Assembly: GCA_023445705.1 (NCBI GenBank)
Contig: JAEXKM010000176.1
Location: 1 to 10,962, forward strand
Reading direction: 5' to 3'
Source: Pseudomonadota bacterium
Lineage (GTDB): Bacteria; Pseudomonadota; Alphaproteobacteria; Caulobacterales; Caulobacteraceae
Length of the DNA stretch: 10,962 nucleotides
Shown here piece by piece: positions 6,676-10,962 of the stretch. Numbering within the stretch: position 1 is the stretch's first letter; each line of letters begins with the position of its first letter. Made by a program: the position numbers and the translations under genes. The notes below the pieces were generated by a model. The model made no database searches, was not told the origin of the DNA, and saw only the letters and a program-made list of their open reading frames with translations.

Positions 6676-6677
6676 CC
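6653..6677 (-). promoter_or_regulatory. Near-consensus EcfG promoter facing the hybrid kinase
   Basis: On the minus strand GGAAC (6677-6673) is followed by 16 bases and GGTT (6656-6653). One base differs from the consensus. The start would be near 6646, about 50 nt before the kinase ATG at 6595. It overlaps the plus-strand promoter almost completely, so the two directions would compete for the same site. Confidence 0.45.
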
Positions 6678-6687
6678 GGCAAGGCTC

Positions 6688-6704
6688 GACTAGTTAAGCT
6701 AGTC
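6688..6704. promoter_or_regulatory. Inverted repeat in the DUF883 leader
   Basis: GACTAG (6688-6693) and CTAGTC (6699-6704) form a perfect 6-bp inverted repeat with a 5-base centre (TTAAG). It begins about 6 bases after the expected start of the EcfG-type transcript. It could be an operator or a short 5' hairpin; no protein can be named. Confidence 0.35.
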
Positions 6705-6743
6705 CCCCGAACCCCTGATCCGCCAAGACCTGGAGAGATTGAC

Positions 6744-7067
6744 ATGGCCACCAACGCCGTCGACCACGCCAAAGACGAAGCCAAGGCCGCCGCCCAGGCC
6801 GTCGCGGATTCCGCCTCCAAGTTGTCCGCCGAAGCGCAACGCAGCTTCGGGGACGCGGCCAAGAAGTTCGAGAAGGTCGTGGCCGAGGGTCTGGAGCAGA
6901 TTCGCGCCCAGAGCCGCACCTATGCCGACAACGCCGGCGAACACATGGAAGAAGCCCAGCGCTACGTCGTCGAGCGCGTGAAGGAACGCCCGCTGATCGC
7001 CACCGGCGCGGCCCTGGGCGTCGGCCTGCTGATCGGCCTGTTGCTGTCGAGCGGCCGCAAGCATTGA
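6744..7067 (+). CDS. DUF883 family membrane-anchored protein (ElaB/YqjD type)
   Basis: The 107-aa protein has a long amphipathic, Ala/Glu/Lys-rich helix (residues 1-80), a short VKERPLIATGAALGVGLLIGLLLSS segment (about 79-103) that forms one C-terminal membrane helix, and a basic end (GRKH). This is the layout of ElaB/YqjD, which sit in the inner membrane with the helical part in the cytoplasm and, in E. coli, associate with ribosomes in stationary phase. The ATG has GGAGAG (6732-6737) six bases upstream. It is first in a two-gene operon behind an exact EcfG-type promoter and overlaps the next gene by four bases. The stress link is supported by the promoter; ribosome binding is known only from E. 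coli. Confidence 0.88.
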   Translation: MATNAVDHAKDEAKAAAQAVADSASKLSAEAQRSFGDAAKKFEKVVAEGLEQIRAQSRTYADNAGEHMEEAQRYVVERVKERPLIATGAALGVGLLIGLLLSSGRKH

Positions 7068-7450
7068 TCCTCCGCAAGGCGATCTACTACGTCACGGCCG
7101 TCGTCTCCCTCGCGGCGACGGCCGTCATTTGCGTAGTCTTCCTGGCGCTGTCGCTGCACGCGGCGGTGAAGCCCGTGGTCGGCGACGCCTGGGCCAGCGT
7201 CATCGTGGCGGGCGCCGCCGTCCTGCTGGCCGGCGCCATCTCGGGCGTGATGCTCTATCGCGCCGCCCCGCCGCGTCATCAGCGGGAAGAGCACCGCGAC
7301 ATGTCCTCGCGAATGTTTGAACTGGCTCAGGCCAAGCCGCTGGTCGCGCTGGGCATCGTGGGAGCCATCGCCGCGGTGGCGTTGAAGAATCCGCGCACGA
7401 CGGCGACGGTCATCTCGGCGCTGATGGCAGGCCGCGCCACCAAGAAATAA
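7064..7450 (+). CDS. YqjE-like / phage-holin-superfamily membrane protein
   Basis: This 128-aa protein has three membrane segments: residues 8-30 (YYVTAVVSLAATAVICVVF), 42-64 (SVIVAGAAVLLAGAISGVM) and about 92-108 (PLVALGIVGAIAAVAL), with a basic C-terminus. A small membrane protein directly after a DUF883 gene matches the elaB/yqjD-yqjE arrangement, where the second gene is a putative holin-superfamily (DUF1469) protein of unknown role. The start is a TTG at 7064-7066 that overlaps the DUF883 stop as TTGA, so translation is likely coupled; no separate ribosome binding site is visible. A later start would lose the first membrane helix. Transcription should come from the promoter at 6651. Confidence 0.75.
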   Translation: MILRKAIYYVTAVVSLAATAVICVVFLALSLHAAVKPVVGDAWASVIVAGAAVLLAGAISGVMLYRAAPPRHQREEHRDMSSRMFELAQAKPLVALGIVGAIAAVALKNPRTTATVISALMAGRATKK

Positions 7451-7461
7451 AGAACCAAACT

Positions 7462-7522
7462 GGACATTCCGGGTTTAGCTGGGCATTGCGGCGTTTCACC
7501 GCTGATATCCCAGGAAATGTCC
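7462..7522 (+). promoter_or_regulatory. Leader stem that could hide the sodB ribosome binding site
   Basis: GGACATT (7462-7468) pairs with AATGTCC (7516-7522), CC (7469-7470) with GG (7513-7514), and GGG (7471-7473) with CCC (7509-7511). The result is 12 pairs with two single-A bulges on the 3' side. The 3' arm covers the AGGAA ribosome binding site and reaches the base before the ATG at 7523. A smaller GCGG/CCGC stem (7488-7491 with 7499-7502) lies in the loop. Whether it forms depends on where transcription starts. Confidence 0.4.
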
Positions 7523-8158
7523 ATGTTTGAGCTGCCTGATCTTCCCTACGACCACGCCGCGCTTGAGCCGGTGATCTCGAAAGAGACGATGCACCTGCAT
7601 CACGACAAGCACCACAAGCGCTATGTCGACGTCACCAATCAGATTCTATCGGAAAAGGGCGAGAAGCCGGCCAGCCTCGAACAGGTGATCCGCGAGGCCG
7701 CGGGCAAGGCCGAGGCCCGCAAGCTGTTCAACAACGCCGCCCAGATCTGGAACCACACCTTCTTCTGGGAATGCATGTCCCCCGCCAAGGCGCAGCCGGC
7801 CGGCGACCTGGCCGCCGCCATCGACCGCGACCTGGGCGGCCTGGAAAAGCTGAAGGCCGAGTTCGTCGCCAAGGGCGTCGGCCACTTCGGTTCGGGCTGG
7901 GTCTGGCTGGCCTCCGACAAGGGCGCCCTGAAGATCGTCGACACCCATGACGGCGAGAATCTGCTGACCCAGCAGGGCCTGGTCCCGCTGCTGGTCTGCG
8001 ACCTGTGGGAGCACGCCTACTACGTCGACTACCGCAATGACCGCGAAGGCTTCCTGAAGGCTTGGTTCGACGCCATGCCGAACTGGGAACTGGCCCAAAG
8101 TCAGTATGAAGCCTCGAAGTCGGGCGCCGAAGGCTGGCAGCATCCGAAGCCGGTTTAG
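7523..8158 (+). CDS. sodB: Superoxide dismutase, Fe-type
   Basis: The 211-aa protein dismutates superoxide to oxygen and hydrogen peroxide in the cytosol. The N-terminal FELPDLPYDHAALEPVISKETM and the HHDKHH helix are standard. The metal ligands are H26, H78 (in WNHTFFW), D160 and H164 (in DLWEHAYYVDYRN). Fe-type features are Q74 in AAQIWNH and the LVPLLVCDLWEHAYY segment; Mn-type enzymes have Gly at the first position and place the active-site Gln near the second block. FGSGWVWL (122-129) is shared by both. An ATG six bases earlier (7517) is in frame, but AGGAA (7512-7516) is too close to it and correctly placed for 7523. The gene follows the DUF883 operon by about 70 bp with no obvious terminator, so read-through is possible. 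Confidence 0.95.
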   Translation: MFELPDLPYDHAALEPVISKETMHLHHDKHHKRYVDVTNQILSEKGEKPASLEQVIREAAGKAEARKLFNNAAQIWNHTFFWECMSPAKAQPAGDLAAAIDRDLGGLEKLKAEFVAKGVGHFGSGWVWLASDKGALKIVDTHDGENLLTQQGLVPLLVCDLWEHAYYVDYRNDREGFLKAWFDAMPNWELAQSQYEASKSGAEGWQHPKPV

Positions 8159-8163
8159 TTTTC

Positions 8164-8188
8164 GGAACGGCCCGCACGGCTAAGCGTT
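8164..8188 (+). promoter_or_regulatory. EcfG-type promoter before the DUF1328 gene
   Basis: GGAAC (8164-8168), 16 bases, and CGTT (8185-8188) match the consensus exactly. The motif begins six bases after the sodB stop. Transcription would start near 8195, leaving a leader of about 26 nt that includes GGAGGA (8210-8215). Confidence 0.8.
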
Positions 8189-8220
8189 CTTATGGAAGAC
8201 ACGAATTCCGGAGGAACGAC

Positions 8221-8394
8221 ATGCTCGGTTGGGCTTTGACTTTCCTGGTGGTCGCCCTGATCGCCGGCGTACTTGGATTTACCTCGATCGCCGGCGCCGC
8301 CATGGGCGTCGCCAAGATTCTGTTCTTCGTGTTCCTGGTTCTCTTTGTGGTGTCTCTGATCATGCACATGGTTCGAGGCCGAAGCCCGCTGTAG
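8221..8394 (+). CDS. DUF1328 family small membrane protein
   Basis: This 57-aa protein has two membrane helices: MLGWALTFLVVALIAGVLGF (residues 1-20) and ILFFVFLVLFVVSLIMHMV (33-51), joined by a Gly/Ala turn, TSIAGAAMGVAK, with a basic tail. This matches DUF1328 (YtjA-type) proteins, which are about 50-60 aa, sit in the inner membrane, and have no known function. The ATG has GGAGGA five bases upstream. The gene has its own exact EcfG-type promoter and a strong terminator, so it is a monocistronic unit between sodB and the convergent metallophosphoesterase gene. Members are often stress-induced, in line with this promoter. Confidence 0.88.
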   Translation: MLGWALTFLVVALIAGVLGFTSIAGAAMGVAKILFFVFLVLFVVSLIMHMVRGRSPL

Positions 8395-8421
8395 CCACCA
8401 GGACAGCGAACGACATGCGAG

Positions 8422-8450
8422 CGCCCGCCCCTAACCGGGGCGGGCGTTTT
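8422..8450 (+). terminator. Rho-independent terminator after the DUF1328 gene
   Basis: CGCCCGCCCC (8422-8431) and GGGGCGGGCG (8437-8446) form a perfect 10-bp GC-rich stem with a 5-base loop, followed by TTTT. It ends plus-strand transcription. The right arm and U-tract lie inside the last codons of the opposing metallophosphoesterase gene. Confidence 0.88.
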
Positions 8451-9231
8451 GCTGCCTGCGATCGACGGACCAGGTGCGGAACGGCTCGAAGTGCGAACCG
8501 CCCCAGGCCAGCGCCGTCACGGTGACCTGGTCCTCGCCCGCCTCAATGAGGTTGAAGCCCGGCGGCACGCCCCTTTCACGCACCGAGAGCGTGCCCGCCC
8601 CCACCGCGTGGGTGCACCCGTCGCCATAGGGATAGGGCCAGACGAACGGCGCATGGATGTGCCCGGACAGGACAAGGTCCACCCCGCCCTCGGCCAGGGT
8701 GCGCGCCGCTGCCTCCCCGCCCCAGACCCGCGCGGTCATCGGGCCGCCGATCATCTCCACCAGCGGATGGTGGCAGACGACGATCTTCAGGGCGTCGGCG
8801 GGCGCCCGGGAAAGCCAGTCCAGCGCGCTACGGGCCTGGGCGGGCGCGATCTGGCCCTTCGACCAGTTCAGCCGAGGCTGCACGCCCCGCGCGGTGTTGA
8901 GGCCGCGCACGGCCAGGCCTGGCGAGAGGTGGGTCTGAGGGTCGACCGGGCCGATGGCCTTCGCAAAGCGCCCGAAGGGATTCAGGAACCGCTCCCACCA
9001 GGCCAGATAGGGCGCGTCATGATTGCCGGGACAGACAAGGCGCGGGCCGGGAATCTGCGCCAGCCACGCGGCAGCGTCGGCGAACTCGCGACGCTCGGCG
9101 AACTGGGTGAGGTCGCCGGAAACCACGGTGAGATCGGGAGGCACAGCCTGCAGCGCCTCGGCCGCAGCGGCGACTGCGGCCACGTGCTCCCCGCCGAAAT
9201 GGATGTCGGAGAGGTGCGCGATACGGATCAA
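8431..9231 (-). CDS. Metallophosphoesterase (CpdA/Icc-like calcineurin-type phosphatase)
   Basis: The 266-aa protein carries all motifs of the calcineurin-like fold: D-x-H in LSDIHFGG (D9, H11), GDLT (D40), GNHDAP (N70, H71), CHHPL (H154, H155) and GHIHAPF (H191, H193). These bind a two-metal centre for phosphodiester or phosphomonoester hydrolysis. The overall form resembles CpdA/Icc cyclic-nucleotide phosphodiesterases or UDP-diacylglucosamine-type hydrolases; the substrate is unclear. The start is a TTG at 9231 overlapping the stop of the upstream lipid kinase as TTGA, with AGGAG eight bases before it. The open frame extends further upstream, but that part lies inside the kinase gene and is not homologous. 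Linkage to a lipid kinase suggests a phospholipid-related substrate, which is inference. Confidence 0.9.
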   Translation of the reverse strand: MIRIAHLSDIHFGGEHVAAVAAAAEALQAVPPDLTVVSGDLTQFAERREFADAAAWLAQIPGPRLVCPGNHDAPYLAWWERFLNPFGRFAKAIGPVDPQTHLSPGLAVRGLNTARGVQPRLNWSKGQIAPAQARSALDWLSRAPADALKIVVCHHPLVEMIGGPMTARVWGGEAAARTLAEGGVDLVLSGHIHAPFVWPYPYGDGCTHAVGAGTLSVRERGVPPGFNLIEAGEDQVTVTALAWGGSHFEPFRTWSVDRRQQNARPG

Positions 9232-10109
9232 ACGCCGTGCTCCTGGGGCGGGGCGAGCAGCCGCGCCAGCTTGGGCCGCCAGTCGACGCTGACCTTGGCG
9301 GGCAGCCAGGCCGGTTCGCCGTCGAGCACGGCCGGTACGCGGCCGGCCGCCCAGATCCGGGCCTCGCGGCAAGGCAGCGCCTGGACCGCCGGATCCTTGC
9401 GCCAGTCGTCGACCAGGGCGTTGAAGCCGATCCTCGCGACCTCCGCGAGATTGCGGGCGTCGATCACCGCCGCCTCCAGGCGCTGCTCGCTGTCGTCCAG
9501 GGCCTTGGAGGCCAGGGGACACAGGAAGGTCAGGGCCTCGGCCTTGCCCGGCGGGCCGCTGTCGATGGCGTAGCGCAGGCGGCCGGAAAAGGCCCGACCC
9601 CAGGCCCGTCGCATGCGGGCCAGGGCGAGGCGGATCTTGCCTTCGCGCACAGCTTCACGCGCAGGCGCCCACAGCGCCAGAGCCCCGACAATGGCCGCCA
9701 CCAGGAAGCTGCGGTCGTCGATACGCCCGCCGCCGATGCACTTCTCGACACCGTGGTCGAGGGCGTCAGCCAGCGCCTTGCCCCAGGGGACGGCCCCGTA
9801 GACCGCGTGAGGCAGCATGTTCATGGTGCCGCCGGCCAGGGGCGCCAGCAGCGGCCCCTCAGGCCCGACCAGCTCGGCGGCGGCCCGGGCAGTGCCATCA
9901 CCGGCCAGCACCAGCAGCAGGTCGGGTCGCGCATCCACCGCGGTTTGCAGCAGGTCCGCCACATCTGCGCCATTGGCGACGTGGATGTTGGCCTCAAGGC
10001 CACGCTCGTTCAGGATAGCCTGCATCTCATCCGCCGCCGCGGGCGTGGCGCCGCCGGAAGCCGTGTTGATGACCGCCTCGATCCGGGAGATTTGGGGTCG
10101 CTCGGTCAT
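9228..10109 (-). CDS. Diacylglycerol kinase catalytic domain protein (YegS/LCB5-like lipid kinase)
   Basis: The 293-aa product (from ATG 10109) has the DAGK catalytic domain at its N-terminus: IEAVINTASGG, then LVLAGDGTARAAAEL in place of the usual GGDGTxNEV, then APLAGGTMNMLPH for PxGTxN. The first Gly and the NE pair are changed, so it is a divergent member. The C-terminal half is the beta-sandwich type with FLVAAIVGALALWAPAREAV. Relatives phosphorylate diacylglycerol, sphingosine or similar lipids. A TTG at 10127 is in frame but would lie only about 2-4 nt from the expected transcript start, while the ATG has AAGAGG upstream in the leader; I chose the ATG. It forms an operon with the metallophosphoesterase behind an exact EcfG-type promoter. 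Confidence 0.87.
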   Translation of the reverse strand: MTERPQISRIEAVINTASGGATPAAADEMQAILNERGLEANIHVANGADVADLLQTAVDARPDLLLVLAGDGTARAAAELVGPEGPLLAPLAGGTMNMLPHAVYGAVPWGKALADALDHGVEKCIGGGRIDDRSFLVAAIVGALALWAPAREAVREGKIRLALARMRRAWGRAFSGRLRYAIDSGPPGKAEALTFLCPLASKALDDSEQRLEAAVIDARNLAEVARIGFNALVDDWRKDPAVQALPCREARIWAAGRVPAVLDGEPAWLPAKVSVDWRPKLARLLAPPQEHGV

Positions 10110-10137
10110 GGTCCTCTTGGGGTTCAAGCAAGGCCCT

Positions 10138-10162
10138 AACGGGGGCGGGGTGACACAGTTCC
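10138..10162 (-). promoter_or_regulatory. EcfG-type promoter before the lipid kinase operon
   Basis: On the minus strand GGAAC (10162-10158), 16 bases, and CGTT (10141-10138) match the consensus exactly. Transcription would start near 10130, about 20 nt before the ATG at 10109. The -35 is the left arm of a palindrome shared with the divergent promoter. Confidence 0.78.
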
Positions 10163-10166
10163 GGTC

Positions 10167-10191
10167 GGAACTCTGCCGTAAGCGGCGCGTT
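10167..10191 (+). promoter_or_regulatory. EcfG-type promoter before the glycine-zipper lipoprotein
   Basis: GGAAC (10167-10171), 16 bases, and CGTT (10188-10191) match the consensus exactly. Transcription would start near 10198, giving a 25-nt leader containing AAGGAG (10211-10216). The two -35 elements are only four bases apart (10163-10166). Confidence 0.8.
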
Positions 10192-10222
10192 GGGGTCGGC
10201 GGGATAAAGTAAGGAGAGCTAG

Positions 10223-10579
10223 ATGCTCAAGGCCAAATCTCTCATGCCTATGGCTGCGCTGGCCGGCGCGGCGATTCTGGCTTCGGCCTGCACCAGCACC
10301 GGGAACGTCGAGCGGAACGCCGCCGGCGGCGCGGCGCTCGGCGCCCTGGCCGGCGCTGTGATCGGGAACAATGTGGGCAGCGGCGACGCTGGGTCCGGCG
10401 CTGCGATCGGCGCTGCCCTGGGCGGCGCGGCGGGCGTCGTGCGTGGTTGCCGCCAGGACGGCGGCTGCGGCGCGGAAGGCAATCAACGTCGCCAGTACTA
10501 CGATGAGCGCGCCGGTCGCTATTACTACTACGACTCCAGCAGCGGCCGTTATTACTGGGAAGACGGCAGCCCCCGCTGA
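10223..10579 (+). CDS. Glycine-zipper lipoprotein with tyrosine-rich tail
   Basis: The 118-aa protein starts with a lipoprotein signal peptide ending LASAC (cysteine at residue 23; Ala at -3 is a mild departure from the usual Leu). Residues 33-75 are a glycine zipper of GG/GA steps (AAGGAALGALAGAVIGNN and GAAIGAALGGAAGVV), similar to Rick_17kDa_Anti/SlyB-type outer-membrane lipoproteins. Two cysteines (GCRQDGGCG) follow. The C-terminus (90-113) is unusual: tyrosine clusters in YYDERAGRYYYYDSSSGRYYW. The ATG has AAGGAG six bases upstream. It has its own exact EcfG-type promoter and a terminator-like hairpin after it. A role in envelope stability is inferred. Confidence 0.82.
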   Translation: MLKAKSLMPMAALAGAAILASACTSTGNVERNAAGGAALGALAGAVIGNNVGSGDAGSGAAIGAALGGAAGVVRGCRQDGGCGAEGNQRRQYYDERAGRYYYYDSSSGRYYWEDGSPR

Positions 10580-10611
10580 GTGCGACGTTGAAACCAGGAC
10601 TAGTCTTGATT

Positions 10612-10636
10612 GGGCGGTCGGCTAAGCTGGCCGCCC
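10612..10636 (+). terminator. Terminator-like hairpin after the glycine-zipper gene
   Basis: GGGCGGTCGGC (10612-10622) pairs with GCTGGCCGCCC (10626-10636), 11 pairs including two G-U, with a 3-base loop, followed by TTTC. The T-run is short. It ends 23 bases before the OmpA-family start codon. Confidence 0.6.
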
Positions 10637-10659
10637 TTTCCATGCGAAGGGCTGTTTAA

Positions 10660-10962
10660 ATGGGGCTGGAAATGAAGACTTCGGCGATCCTGGCGCTGGC
10701 CGCCGTGGGCGTGGCGCTGGCGGGCTGCTCGAGCATGGGCAAGACGCGGGCGAGCATCGTCAAGGAAACCGCGGCCTGCGACGACATCACGGTGCAGGTC
10801 TATTTTGATCCGGACAGCGCCGAACTGACCCGTGAAGGCAATGCAGTGCTGGCCGCCGCCGCCGGGCAGGCCAAGGCCTGCAAGATCGATCGCGTGCGCG
10901 TGCTGGGCCTGGCTGACGCCGTCGGCGCGCCGCAGGCCAATATGGAGCTGTCCAAGAAGCGC
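10660..10962 (+). CDS. OmpA-family peptidoglycan-associated lipoprotein, N-terminal part
   Basis: The gene begins with ATG at 10660 (GAAGG nine bases upstream) and runs off the right edge after 101 codons. A second in-frame ATG at 10672, starting MKTSAILALAAVGVALAGC, is an equally good signal-peptide start. The lipobox is LAGC (cysteine 23 from the first ATG). The mature part carries an OmpA-type domain: ITVQVYFDPDSAELTREGNAVL, then VRVLGLADAVGAPQANMELSKKR, in which the Asp of LADAVG and the Arg of KKR correspond to the residues that bind diaminopimelate of peptidoglycan in the family. It should tether the outer membrane to the wall. An extra Cys pair (in AACDD and AKACK) may form a disulfide. 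Confidence 0.88.
   Translation, partial: MGLEMKTSAILALAAVGVALAGCSSMGKTRASIVKETAACDDITVQVYFDPDSAELTREGNAVLAAAAGQAKACKIDRVRVLGLADAVGAPQANMELSKKR

Noticed and set aside
7064..7450. Prophage remnant suggested by the holin-like protein
   Set aside because: The neighbour is a DUF883 gene, matching the chromosomal elaB/yqjD-yqjE arrangement, and no other phage gene is nearby.
9232..9522. Upstream extension of the metallophosphoesterase frame
   Set aside because: It lies within the lipid kinase gene in another frame and reads as low-complexity Arg/Gly/Ala; the TTG with AGGAG at 9231 is the better start.
8449..10139. Long open frames on the plus strand opposite the metallophosphoesterase and lipid kinase genes
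   Set aside because: They are antisense to genes with complete catalytic motifs, have no recognisable domains, and are common by-products of high-GC codon bias.

Overview
The window is GC-rich, densely coding alphaproteobacterial chromosome. It most resembles Caulobacteraceae (Caulobacter or Phenylobacterium). The evidence is an HWE-family histidine kinase, the small-protein repertoire (DUF4142, DUF883, DUF1328, a DUF2188-like protein), a -10 of the GCTANAWC type before a cold-shock gene, and several promoters matching the general stress response sigma factor EcfG (GGAAC-N16-CGTT). No tRNA, rRNA, CRISPR array, transposase or phage structural gene was seen. The taxonomic placement is inference from gene content.

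Layout, left to right. (1) The 5' part of a fumarylacetoacetate-hydrolase-family gene (minus) runs off the left edge; a 108-bp double-hairpin repeat and a DUF4142 lipoprotein gene (minus) follow. (2) A class III CoA-transferase (plus) converges on a small DUF2188-like gene (minus). (3) An AT-richer intergenic region leads to a cold-shock protein gene with a strong hairpin after it, then a 69-aa unknown protein whose stop overlaps that of a convergent VIT/CCC1-type transporter gene. (4) An alpha/beta hydrolase gene carries an apparent one-base deletion that removes its catalytic histidine; its original stop overlaps that of a convergent PAS-HWE kinase-receiver hybrid gene. (5) From about 6.6 to 10.6 kb lies a group of stress-type genes: DUF883 plus a holin-like membrane protein, Fe-type superoxide dismutase, a 57-aa DUF1328 protein, a lipid-kinase plus metallophosphoesterase pair (minus), and a glycine-zipper lipoprotein. 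(6) An OmpA-family lipoprotein runs off the right edge.

The main result is regulatory. Four promoters match GGAAC-N16-CGTT exactly: before DUF883, before DUF1328, before the lipid kinase, and before the glycine-zipper lipoprotein. The last two are divergent and their -35 elements form one palindrome. Two more sites deviate by one base, before DUF4142 and before the hybrid kinase; the kinase site is the reverse face of the DUF883 promoter. HWE kinases are the class that feeds the PhyR-NepR-EcfG pathway, so the segment reads as a general-stress-response envelope island with a candidate sensor kinase that may be under the same control. The promoter matches are seen directly; control by EcfG and the role of the kinase are inferred.

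Other notable points are a stem that could hide the sodB ribosome binding site, two TTGA start/stop overlaps, a terminator built into the 3' end of an opposing coding sequence, and two convergent gene pairs that share a 4-bp stop overlap. No gene-free stretch exceeds 300 bases.
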